The notes: generated from the letters alone by a model not told the origin. Positions 1 to 6,511 are shown, counted from the first letter of the stretch. The stretch is DNA of 8,712 nt from JBBQIY01 sp964618405 (GCA_964618405.1 CAZUAY010000170.1:1-8712); one strand, 5' to 3'. A program made the numbers and translations.

Positions 1-7
1 AACGAAC

Positions 8-61
8 GGAGCGGGGACATTCCTGTCCCCGACACGACGGGGGTTGGAAAACCCCCGCTCC
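8..61. repeat. Nested palindromic element (two hairpins inside an outer inverted repeat)
   Basis: Two perfect 8-base stems with 4-base loops lie side by side. The first is CGGGGACA (12-19) with TGTCCCCG (24-31). The second is CGGGGGTT (38-45) with AACCCCCG (50-57), closing a GGAA loop of GNRA type. An outer perfect arm, GGAGCGGGG (8-16) with CCCCGCTCC (53-61), overlaps both and would form a competing longer fold. A further GAACGG (4-9) / CCGTTC (80-85) pair surrounds it. No T-tract follows either hairpin on the + strand, so a simple intrinsic terminator is unlikely. The design resembles REP/BIME-like dispersed palindromes, but copy number cannot be seen from one window. Confidence 0.7.
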
Positions 62-350
62 ATTTGCTTCGCTCGTCTGCCGTTCCTGCACAGGCTGGAA
101 GCATCTGCTCCCAGTGGCTCAATCGCTGCGTCTCCAACCCTCTGTGTTTAAAACCGCACCGCGCTTATTGCGACAACTAGATTGACAGCACAGCAGAGCA
201 GATCTCCGGCGTCACCTCGCAAAATACTTTCACCCCTCCCCCCGTCACTAACCGATTACGTCTTGTGCCTCACTTTCTCTAGCCGTGAAGTATAGAATAG
301 GGTATGATTCCGTCTCGTCCAAGTCGATTGAACATTCAGACAGCCTATTC

Positions 351-379
351 TTGGCACAGTTGACCTTTTAAATTCTAAT
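351..379 (+). promoter_or_regulatory. Putative sigma70-type promoter for wzm-wzt
   Basis: A -35-like TTGGCA (351-356; 5 of 6 consensus bases) is followed after 17 bases by a -10-like TCTAAT (374-379; 5 of 6). Transcription would begin near 386, only about 9 bases before the ATG at 395. That leaves almost no 5' leader, which fits the absence of a Shine-Dalgarno sequence before this ATG. The call rests on motif match and spacing only. Confidence 0.4.
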
Positions 380-394
380 GCGTGGTACTTTTTA

Positions 395-1213
395 ATGCTC
401 GGTGAAATCTATAAGCGAAGAGAGCTGACGTGGATTCTTGTTCAGCGAAATTTAAAAATTCGTTACAAGAATTCCGCATTGGGTTTTTTGTGGTCGTTGC
501 TCACCCCGGTGTTGATGATTCTGATGTACGCCGTCTTCGCCAGTATCCTGAAATTCAACACCGGAAGTCCCAACTACCTTCAGTTTCTCGTTACAGGAAT
601 CATCGTCTGGCAGTTTACCGCAGGGTTCCTCAACGACTCGCTGAATGCGATCGTCGGCAATGCCAATCTGGTGAAGAAGGTTTTCTTTCCGCGAATCATT
701 CTGCCCGTCTCAACCGTGATGGCGAACGGCGTCAATTTTCTGCTGACTTTTGTGGTTCTTTTCGTCTATCTCATGCTTTCAGGCGCGGCTGATTTCTCCG
801 CCTTCTATTGGATCGTTCCGGCTCTCGCCTTGCATTTCGCGCTTGGGATTGGCATGTCATGCCTTTGTGCGACTTTGAATGTGTTTTTCCGCGACACGCA
901 GCATATCATTGGGGTGGGCTCGCTGGCGTGGTTCTTCCTCTCGCCAGTGTTCTATGCACCCGAGATGCAACTGGGGGCTCTTAGCTTCCAGAACCCACAA
1001 TTAGGTGGCATCATCTTCTTAAATCCGATGACGGGTATTTTAGCGGCCTATCGAGCTGCCCTCATGGGAGCACCGCTAATGCCGGAAGCGGCGCCAGGCA
1101 TGATGTTGAGCCCGCTTTGGCTTCTACTGTCGGCTTGCGTATGCGTGATCATTCTCTTTCTAGGTCTCGCTTCGCTGAAGGTTGGGGATTCGCATTTTGG
1201 AGACGTATTATGA
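395..1213 (+). CDS. wzm: Polysaccharide ABC transporter permease (Wzm/KpsM/RfbA type, ABC-2 family)
   Basis: Inner-membrane permease subunit of an ABC exporter that moves lipid-linked O-antigen or capsule-type glycan from cytoplasm to periplasm. The 272 aa length is normal for the family. An N-terminal amphipathic stretch carries the conserved pattern R..LK.RYK.S.LG..W (about residues 18-33). Hydrophobic segments follow at about 29-52, 62-80, 107-129, 139-161, 171-188 and 241-260. Other family signatures are N.NLVKKVFFPRIILP (89-104), LNVFFRD (161-167) and FLNPMTG (208-214). The start has no Shine-Dalgarno sequence, but the protein begins at the expected family position; the ATG at 378 is out of frame. 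The stop overlaps the start of the ATPase gene, so the two are translationally coupled. Family is secure; the exported glycan is unknown. Confidence 0.93.
   Translation: MLGEIYKRRELTWILVQRNLKIRYKNSALGFLWSLLTPVLMILMYAVFASILKFNTGSPNYLQFLVTGIIVWQFTAGFLNDSLNAIVGNANLVKKVFFPRIILPVSTVMANGVNFLLTFVVLFVYLMLSGAADFSAFYWIVPALALHFALGIGMSCLCATLNVFFRDTQHIIGVGSLAWFFLSPVFYAPEMQLGALSFQNPQLGGIIFLNPMTGILAAYRAALMGAPLMPEAAPGMMLSPLWLLLSACVCVIILFLGLASLKVGDSHFGDVL
1199..1202 (+). promoter_or_regulatory. Ribosome binding site of wzt
   Basis: GGAG lies 7 bases before the ATG at 1210, inside the last codons of wzm. It decides the start. The longer in-frame reading from 1117 would run 31 codons back into the permease gene and would add a basic N-terminus not expected in this family. 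Confidence 0.7.
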
Positions 1214-2382
1214 GCGAGCCTGCAATTGAAGTTTGTAACATTACCAAGCGTTTTCGCCTCTCCTCGTCCGCCGGCTCGTTAAAGACGGCGGTGATTGACT
1301 GGGTTCGTCGGCGTCCTGACAAGCAATTTACCGCTCTCGATGATGTCTCTTTCACCGTTTCGAAGGGCGAGACGCTCGGGCTGATCGGTTCTAATGGCGC
1401 GGGCAAGAGCACAATGCTTTCCATCATTGCGCGCACGTTGTCGCCGACACGGGGCTGTGTGCGGTCGACTGGGGTGATCTCCTCGCTGCTTGAGCTCGGC
1501 GCTGGGTTTCATCCCGATCTTACGGGACGCGAGAATGTCCTGCTGTATGGGGCGATCATGGGCATCTCTCGTGAGACCATGCGCAACCGTTTCGACGCGA
1601 TTGTAGATTTCTCGGGTCTTGCGGATTTTATTGACCAACCCGTGCGCTTTTATTCTTCTGGAATGTATGTGCGCTTGGGATTCGCCGTAGCGGTCCAGGT
1701 CGATCCCGATATTTTGCTCGTAGATGAAGTGCTGGCCGTGGGCGATTTAGATTTTCAAACAAGGTGCCTCGACAAGATGGCGGAGTTCCGTCGGGCTGGC
1801 AAGTCGATGCTGATTATCTCGCATGACATGCATACGATCCGGTCGGTTTCAGATCGCATCGCCTATCTGGATCACGGCGTGCTCAAGGGTATCGGTGCCC
1901 CGCAAGAGATGACGGCGCGTTACGGTGCCGATACGATCACGGGCACAGCGGGTGGAACGAAGCGCGAGTGGGGAACAGGGGAGGCGAAGCTGACTTCGAT
2001 TTCCCTCGTCGATCATGCTGGAGCGCCATGCCCAGCCGCTCCCTCAGATCAGAAGCTTCGAATTGCGCTCGCCTGGGAGGCGACGACGCGCATTGAGAAG
2101 CCGACGTTCGGGTTCTCGATTGCTGATAGTGAAGAAAATATGGTTTACGGTAGCAATACCGAGATCGATGGCATCGACATCCCGTTCATCGAAGGGCAGG
2201 GCTCGCTCACGCTTGAGATCGACGCGTCACCCTTGCATGCGGGCAATTATATGATGTCGTTCTCGTTGCACAGCCGCAACCATGCGGTCAACTACCATCG
2301 GTTAGAAAACCATCTGCCTGTAGTTCTCGGTGCTAATGTAGGCTTCGATGGTATTTGCCGTTTACCGAGTCGATGGTCGTAA
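1210..2382 (+). CDS. wzt: Polysaccharide ABC transporter ATP-binding protein with C-terminal glycan-recognition domain (Wzt type)
   Basis: ATPase subunit that powers export by the adjacent permease. With the start at 1210 it is 390 aa. The ATPase domain spans about residues 4-240: Walker A GSNGAGKST (60-68), ABC signature YSSGMYVRL (148-156), Walker B ILLVDE (168-173) and the switch His in ISHD (H205). After a linker near 240-258 comes a Wzt_C-like beta-rich domain (about 260-390) with recognisable patches PTFGFSIAD (298-306), YGSNTE (313-318), HAGNY (343-347) and the end DGICRLPSRWS. In E. coli O8/O9a systems this domain binds the modified non-reducing end of the finished chain. The ATGA overlap with wzm shows coupling. 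By inference the exported glycan carries a terminal cap. Family assignment is strong; substrate is unknown. Confidence 0.95.
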   Translation: MSEPAIEVCNITKRFRLSSSAGSLKTAVIDWVRRRPDKQFTALDDVSFTVSKGETLGLIGSNGAGKSTMLSIIARTLSPTRGCVRSTGVISSLLELGAGFHPDLTGRENVLLYGAIMGISRETMRNRFDAIVDFSGLADFIDQPVRFYSSGMYVRLGFAVAVQVDPDILLVDEVLAVGDLDFQTRCLDKMAEFRRAGKSMLIISHDMHTIRSVSDRIAYLDHGVLKGIGAPQEMTARYGADTITGTAGGTKREWGTGEAKLTSISLVDHAGAPCPAAPSDQKLRIALAWEATTRIEKPTFGFSIADSEENMVYGSNTEIDGIDIPFIEGQGSLTLEIDASPLHAGNYMMSFSLHSRNHAVNYHRLENHLPVVLGANVGFDGICRLPSRWS

Positions 2383-2396
2383 ATTAGGAAAGGCGC

Positions 2397-2425
2397 TTGC
2401 CTATGTTGTGAGCGCGTTGTATAAT
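2397..2425 (+). promoter_or_regulatory. Putative sigma70-type promoter for the SIS/dehydrogenase pair
   Basis: TTGCCT (2397-2402; 4 of 6 consensus) and a perfect TATAAT (2420-2425) are separated by 17 bases in the 98-base gap after wzt. Transcription would start near 2432, giving a leader of about 50 bases. The two downstream genes may therefore be expressed apart from the exporter, or boosted internally. No terminator is seen between wzt and this site. Confidence 0.5.
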
Positions 2426-2480
2426 GAAAATCATCAACTGTAAAAATACCGGTTAGGAAACATCAGCCAGAAGGACATTT

Positions 2481-3524
2481 ATGGGTTTAAGTGTCCGACA
2501 GTTGATGAAATGGAGTGATTTTATGAAAAACGATGGAAATGTAGCCTTAATTTCAGAAATGATGGAGACAGCGACCCTCATCAGGAACTTTGAATTTTCA
2601 AAGGCCGTCGGAATTGGCGATGAGATTTTAGCAAAGGGCGGTGTCTTTATTAGTGGCGAGGGGTCGAGCCGAATCCTGCCTGCAAAAAATTTCATCTCAG
2701 AGGCTTACAAAATCGGCATCGATTTGTCGCTGGGAACGGCCGGCTCCTACGAGGCGTGTGAGTATGATCTTTCTCAGCATGTCGTGTTGGTGGCCTCCAA
2801 CAGCGGGCAGACGAAGGAGGCTATTGTGCTCGTACGCAAGCTCCTTTCTGAAGGGCATGAGAATATTTATGCTTTGACGGCAACGCCAGATTCGATTCTC
2901 GATAAGGAGGCCTCCGCGAGCATCGTGTTGACCTGTGGAGCAGAGAAGGCCGTTGCCGCAACAAAGAGCGTTGTCGAACAGGCGTTGGTTTATCAGTCGA
3001 TTCTGTGCAGCATGACGCAATGCACCACGTGCGAAACGAATAAGATCAAGGCGGCTGTTCTTGCGGAGCAGGTTATGGCGGCGGACTATGACTCCGCGTT
3101 GATCGCGCGCCTTGCGCAGTGTGAACGGATCTTCTTTGCAGGCCGCAACAATGGCGTCGCCGAAGAACTGGCACTCAAGACAACAGAAATCACTCGCAAG
3201 CCAAGCATCTTCTTGGAAGGAACAATCGCGCTTCACGGGTTTGAAGAAATTATGACGGCGCGTGATGTTCTCGTGTTCGTTGAGCCGTATGAATCCGAAT
3301 TCGTTAAGATGAAAGAGATTTTTGTAGATCGGGTCGGGGTTGAAATTGTTGCGCTGTCATCCGCTCCGACTCCATTTAGCACCATTCATTTGCCGTTGCT
3401 TGATGGCTTCAGCAACTATCTGGCGTTGATGGCGGGGTGGAATCTTCTCGTTCATATCGGATTACAGTTGGGCGTCAACCTTGATAAGCCGAATCGCGCT
3501 CGCAAAATTGGCAACGCAATCTAA
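2481..3524 (+). CDS. Double-SIS-domain phosphosugar isomerase-like protein (GlmS/AgaS/FrlB-like, no glutaminase domain)
   Basis: Predicted cytoplasmic enzyme acting on a phosphorylated (amino)sugar. At 347 aa it matches a stand-alone pair of SIS domains without the N-terminal glutaminase of GlmS. SIS 1 shows GEGSSR (59-64), SNSGQTKE (106-113; the phosphosugar-binding S-x-S-G-x-T loop) and EKAVAATKSVVEQ (155-167). SIS 2 shows FAGRNNGVAEELALKTTEI (219-237), with HGFEE (252-256) in the place of the HGP-type loop of GlmS. The C-terminus NLDKPNRARKIG resembles the catalytic tail of GlmS-like isomerases. A Cys cluster, C176-x4-C181-x2-C184, is unusual. The start is ambiguous: ATG 2481 has AGAAGGA 5 bases upstream, and ATG 2523 has GGAG 7 bases upstream and gives a 333 aa protein. 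It ends 1 base before the dehydrogenase start. Fold is secure, substrate unknown. Confidence 0.88.
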   Translation: MGLSVRQLMKWSDFMKNDGNVALISEMMETATLIRNFEFSKAVGIGDEILAKGGVFISGEGSSRILPAKNFISEAYKIGIDLSLGTAGSYEACEYDLSQHVVLVASNSGQTKEAIVLVRKLLSEGHENIYALTATPDSILDKEASASIVLTCGAEKAVAATKSVVEQALVYQSILCSMTQCTTCETNKIKAAVLAEQVMAADYDSALIARLAQCERIFFAGRNNGVAEELALKTTEITRKPSIFLEGTIALHGFEEIMTARDVLVFVEPYESEFVKMKEIFVDRVGVEIVALSSAPTPFSTIHLPLLDGFSNYLALMAGWNLLVHIGLQLGVNLDKPNRARKIGNAI

Positions 3525-3525
3525 A

Positions 3526-4473
3526 ATGAAAATCGTCGCATTCCTCAACCATCCAACGATTCAGGAGTATTCCTTTTCGGAGGAGAATGCTAAGCATCTC
3601 GTAGAGCGGCTTCCTCGCTGTTCGTTGCTGGTCTGCGGTGACGAGGCATCATTTGTTGAGGAGCTGGCGGATGCCGAGGTTGTGCTGGTGTCGAAATTTA
3701 AGCAAGAATGGTTTGCGGTCGCACCCAAGTTACGTATCATCAGCACACCTGCCGCTGGCCACGACTACTTCAAGGTGGATCTGCCTGAAAGCGTTAACAT
3801 CCTCTATGGCTCGTATCATGGAAAAATCATGGGAGAGACCGCGATGGGGATGATTCTTGGGATCTCGCGCGGCCTCATTCAGCACGCACAATTGATGACA
3901 GGTACGGCCGTGCAATGGCCACAAAACGCATTCTCAGGCGAAGTGCGTTGTATTCGGGATTCGCATGTGGTTATTCTTGGATTTGGTGCCATTGGGCATC
4001 ATGCAGGGCGGTTGCTGAAGCACTTCGGGGCTCGTATTACGGGAATTAGAAGGAACCCTGCTGGCGATACGCCGCTTTGGTTCTCGTGTAGCGACAAAGT
4101 GGTGTCGATGGAAGAACTCGACCGAGTTTTGCCCTTCGCGGACCACCTGCTTTGTGTGCTACCGTCTGGAGAGGAGACGACGAACATTATGGATGCCGCT
4201 CGGTTGTCACTCCTCCCGAAGACCGCCTATATTTACAACCTCGGTCGAGGGAATGCTATTGATGAAGATGCGCTGGCGGCGGCTTTGCGGCGTGGTAGTA
4301 TCGCAGGCGCGGTTTTGGACGTTTACCGCGAGGAGCCTCTTTCGGTGAACAGTCCTCTACGAACGGCACCGAACGCCTTTCTTTATCCTCATGTGTCGGC
4401 AGTTTCGCCAGAATACATGACCTTGTATGTAGAAGAGCTTGTCGAACGTCTTGGTTTAGCGGGCTTCGCATGA
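3526..4473 (+). CDS. D-isomer-specific 2-hydroxyacid dehydrogenase family protein
   Basis: Predicted cytoplasmic oxidoreductase interconverting a 2-oxoacid and a D-2-hydroxyacid with NAD(P)H. At 315 aa it has the normal length. The substrate-binding half (about 1-100) is followed by a Rossmann domain with LGFGAIG (151-157). The catalytic triad is complete: Arg241 in NLGRGNAIDEDAL, Glu270 in DVYREEPL and His289 in PHVSA. After beta-strand 2 the sequence reads GIRRNP (173-178), with Arg175/Arg176 where NAD-specific members usually have an acid, so NADP(H) may be preferred (inference). An in-frame TTG at 3481 would overlap the isomerase gene by 44 bases; ATG 3526, 1 base after that stop, is better, although no clear Shine-Dalgarno precedes it, suggesting coupled translation. 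Substrate is unknown; the isomerase partner suggests sugar-acid metabolism for the glycan. Confidence 0.92.
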   Translation: MKIVAFLNHPTIQEYSFSEENAKHLVERLPRCSLLVCGDEASFVEELADAEVVLVSKFKQEWFAVAPKLRIISTPAAGHDYFKVDLPESVNILYGSYHGKIMGETAMGMILGISRGLIQHAQLMTGTAVQWPQNAFSGEVRCIRDSHVVILGFGAIGHHAGRLLKHFGARITGIRRNPAGDTPLWFSCSDKVVSMEELDRVLPFADHLLCVLPSGEETTNIMDAARLSLLPKTAYIYNLGRGNAIDEDALAAALRRGSIAGAVLDVYREEPLSVNSPLRTAPNAFLYPHVSAVSPEYMTLYVEELVERLGLAGFA

Positions 4474-4500
4474 AACCAAGAATTTAGGGCGTAGTTTCTG

Positions 4501-4528
4501 CTGGAGACATCTCCAGACTTCGTTTTGA
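4501..4528 (+). terminator. Possible weak intrinsic terminator after the dehydrogenase gene
   Basis: A 6-base perfect stem, CTGGAG (4501-4506) with CTCCAG (4511-4516), encloses the 4-base loop ACAT and is followed 6 bases later by a short TTTT run inside acttcgtttt. It lies 28 bases after the dehydrogenase stop and before a new promoter, which is where a terminator would be expected. The stem is short and the T-run brief and offset, so termination would be partial at best. Confidence 0.35.
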
Positions 4529-4531
4529 CTC

Positions 4532-4558
4532 ACGATTGGTTCTATAACGATTGGTTCT
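4532..4558. repeat. 12-base direct repeat upstream of the TPR-gene promoter (candidate operator)
   Basis: ACGATTGGTTCT occurs exactly twice, at 4532-4543 and 4547-4558, with a 15-base period. The second copy ends 12 bases before the -35 box at 4571. This is a usual position for an activator site with two directly repeated half-sites. No regulator can be named from the motif. Confidence 0.5.
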
Positions 4559-4570
4559 TCTTTACTTGTA

Positions 4571-4599
4571 TTGCAAGCAGTGTTTCCTTATGGTAGAAT
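4571..4599 (+). promoter_or_regulatory. Strong putative sigma70-type extended -10 promoter for the TPR gene
   Basis: TTGCAA (4571-4576; 5 of 6 consensus) is separated by exactly 17 bases from TAGAAT (4594-4599; 5 of 6). A TGG just before the -10 supplies the extended -10 TGn element (4591-4593). Transcription would begin near 4606, leaving a leader of about 94 bases that includes a possible weak stem at 4631-4655 (7 pairs, two of them G-U, with an 11-base loop). It is the best promoter match in the window and probably starts a transcript covering the TPR, methyltransferase and epimerase genes. Confidence 0.6.
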
Positions 4600-4684
4600 T
4601 AAAATGTTTTATTTAAGCAGAACTGTAAAGCTTCGGTGGGTTAAGTGAGCCGGAGAGAGGTATCGAGTGTTTCCACTAAAAATC

Positions 4685-4690
4685 AGGAGA
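4685..4690 (+). promoter_or_regulatory. Ribosome binding site of the TPR gene
   Basis: AGGAGA lies 9 bases before the ATG at 4700. It favours this start over the upstream in-frame GTG at 4667, which would bury the signal peptide behind 11 extra residues and lacks a well-placed Shine-Dalgarno sequence. Confidence 0.65.
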
Positions 4691-4699
4691 AATCTGTAC

Positions 4700-6511
4700 A
4701 TGAGAAAAACGAACTTGTTTTTTACATCGATTGTGGCATTAGCCGTTATTCTCGGCGCCTTCGGCTGTGGCAAGGATAAAAATAACGCTGCAATAAAAGC
4801 TGAAGAAGCGGATGAAATTGCTCAGGCAATGGCGTTAGACATTCCTGTCGACGACTCGGTTCTCTATGATTTATACAACCAAGTTGATGCGCTGCTCCAA
4901 GCAGGGCAGACCAATCAGGCAAATGCGACATTCGTAGCCGCTCTCGATAGCGAAGACTTTGAATCGTTGAAGCAACCTCTCTTCAATACGATGATCCGGT
5001 ATTTTCTTTTTACTGAGCAGTATGATGCGGCTAAAGAGCAGTATCTAAATGCCCTCCGCGTGACGCCGGAAATTGCGACGCCCGGATTTGACACAATCTA
5101 CGGAGCCTACATGGCGAAAGACGATGTCGTGGGTGCACTAGACTGGGCTCGCGTATTGGCGACTCAAGACATTGGGGAAGAGCTCCGTCTGACCGCTACG
5201 GATTGGTTGATCGGCAGTTTGTTCAGAAATAGCAAGCTCGACGAGATGGTAACCGAAGTCGCGGCCGTTATCGAAAAATTTGATGCAGCCAAGGTTGCAC
5301 CGCTTCTCGGGCGTATGGGGCAAGAAGCCCTCGGCTCAGAAAACGTAACAGTAGCAGAAAAGATCATTGAGGTAATCGATGCATCGTCCAAGAAAGATGA
5401 TCCTGCGATGAAGGAAGTCGTGGCAACCTTGGAAATCCGTATCGATGCTGCCAAAGGCGACTGGAAGAAGATTGCAGACAGGATTCCGTTGTTGATCGTA
5501 GAGGTTCCAGATCAGGCTCTCCAGCAGGCGATGAGCTATGCCTTTCAGAGTGCCAGCCGCGCCGCACGCTATGACATGGTAGAGTTGATGGCGGCTCCAA
5601 TTGTGATGGATGAACGTGCAGCTCAGGCCGAAAAAACTCGCTACGCCGCCGCTCGCGAGTGGGTTGGCGTTGTTTTCCAAGGCGAAAACAAAGATGTCGC
5701 CTCCTTCCCGAGTCGTATTGATAAACTGATGCAGGTCAAGTTGGATCCAAGGCAAATCTATTCAATTTACAGCCGCTACTTCTATGATGTTATCGGCGAT
5801 ATCCCCATACTTAAAGAATGCGTAGTGCTCGTCGATAAGCTTCTCCCGATGCTCACGGACCAAGTCTCGCAAGATTCGCTCCGTTCTTACCAGCTCGATT
5901 CCTGCTTCTTAATCGAAGATTACACCCGCGCACTTGCCATCCTCGAGAAAGGACTGCCCGAAAGAGACCGAGCATGGCATGAAATGGCGATTGTTAAGGT
6001 CAAGGCCCACAAGGCACTTCACGAGAAGAAGTACGATGAAGCTGTCAAGTACTTCCGTGAATTCGTGGGTACACTCAAGGATCAAGACACGACCGATCCT
6101 GCTTCAGAAATCGTGTACAGCCAAGCGACATTAATCGGTAACAACGAGAAACGCATCGGCGATATCTACACCGAGGCCGGCAATGCAGACGAAGCTAAAA
6201 AGGCCTACGAAACAGCACTCGACTGGTATGGCAAGGCTCTTGAAACGAATAAATCGGGTGCTGAAACCGAGGCTTTCATCAAGGCGCAGATTCAATCGAC
6301 TCCAGGCGCAAAGCCGGAAGCAGAGAAGCCTGCTGTCGAAGTTCCAGCGGTTGAAGCAGAAACGCCAGCCGTCGAAGTTCCAGCGGTTGAAGCAGAAACG
6401 CCAGCCGGCGAAGTTCCAGCGGTTGAGGCTGAAACGCCAGCCGCAGAAGCTCCCACTATTGAGGTACCCGTCCTCTCCACGCCAGCCGTTGTTGAAACAC
6501 CAGCGGCCTAA
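4700..6511 (+). CDS. Exported TPR-like helical repeat protein, probable lipoprotein, with Pro/Glu/Val/Ala repeat tail
   Basis: Not a gene I can name. With the start at 4700 it is 603 aa. The N-terminus (MRK, then a hydrophobic core to about residue 20, then AFGC) looks like a lipoprotein signal with Cys23 as the lipidated residue; the lipobox is imperfect because Phe stands at -2. The body (about 40-525) is helical and TPR-like. The clearest units are near 100-125 (EQYDAAKEQYLNALRVTP), 430-460 (KKYDEAVKYFREF) and 482-515 (GNADEAKKAYETAL). The tail (about 535-603) is low-complexity and acidic, with 12-residue repeats of the form PAVEVPAVEAET. By inference it is anchored in the envelope, the TPRs serving as a protein-docking scaffold and the tail as a flexible spacer. 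It has its own strong promoter. A link to glycan export is suggested only by position. Confidence 0.85.
   Translation: MRKTNLFFTSIVALAVILGAFGCGKDKNNAAIKAEEADEIAQAMALDIPVDDSVLYDLYNQVDALLQAGQTNQANATFVAALDSEDFESLKQPLFNTMIRYFLFTEQYDAAKEQYLNALRVTPEIATPGFDTIYGAYMAKDDVVGALDWARVLATQDIGEELRLTATDWLIGSLFRNSKLDEMVTEVAAVIEKFDAAKVAPLLGRMGQEALGSENVTVAEKIIEVIDASSKKDDPAMKEVVATLEIRIDAAKGDWKKIADRIPLLIVEVPDQALQQAMSYAFQSASRAARYDMVELMAAPIVMDERAAQAEKTRYAAAREWVGVVFQGENKDVASFPSRIDKLMQVKLDPRQIYSIYSRYFYDVIGDIPILKECVVLVDKLLPMLTDQVSQDSLRSYQLDSCFLIEDYTRALAILEKGLPERDRAWHEMAIVKVKAHKALHEKKYDEAVKYFREFVGTLKDQDTTDPASEIVYSQATLIGNNEKRIGDIYTEAGNADEAKKAYETALDWYGKALETNKSGAETEAFIKAQIQSTPGAKPEAEKPAVEVPAVEAETPAVEVPAVEAETPAGEVPAVEAETPAAEAPTIEVPVLSTPAVVETPAA
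6329..6472 (+). repeat. 36-base in-frame tandem repeat (three good units plus one decayed)
   Basis: Units at 6329-6364, 6365-6400 and 6401-6436 each encode PAxEVPAVEAET, with x being Val, Val and Gly. Units 1 and 2 differ at very few bases; unit 3 carries gttgaggct in place of gttgaagca. A fourth, diverged unit (6437-6472) keeps the PAAEAP...E pattern. The 36-base length preserves the frame, so copy-number changes by slippage or recombination would lengthen or shorten the C-terminal tail without breaking the protein. Confidence 0.9.

Larger units (their letters stand above)
1..394. other. Gene-free leading region
   Basis: No convincing coding sequence was found on either strand in these 394 bases. 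The first 61 bases form a nested palindromic element, listed separately. Bases about 62-350 show no recognisable gene, tRNA or riboswitch, only short AT-rich patches such as the TATAGAAT at 291-298, which lacks a well-spaced -35 box. The last 45 bases hold a plausible promoter for the downstream exporter genes. This is probably the intergenic space between the polysaccharide locus and an unseen gene to the left. Confidence 0.6.

Noticed and set aside
291..308. TATAGAAT and TATGAT as -10 boxes of an upstream promoter
   Set aside because: The nearest -35-like TTGTGC (263-268) is 22-24 bases away, too far for sigma70; the 351-379 pair fits better.
1117..1209. Upstream extension of wzt by 31 codons
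   Set aside because: It overlaps the wzm end, encodes no family-like sequence, and a good GGAG site marks ATG 1210 with the typical ATGA overlap.
2697..3236. A 179-codon open frame on the minus strand
   Set aside because: It is antisense to the SIS domains, whose phosphosugar-binding motifs are intact on the + strand; no recognisable motif in the minus-strand product.
3481..3525. TTG start of the dehydrogenase inside the isomerase gene
   Set aside because: ATG 3526 directly after the isomerase stop gives the normal family N-terminus (MKIVAFLN) and length.
6292..6480. Minus-strand frame encoding Ala/Gly/Ser/Thr repeats
   Set aside because: It is merely the reverse complement of the 36-base tandem repeat coding for the TPR protein tail.
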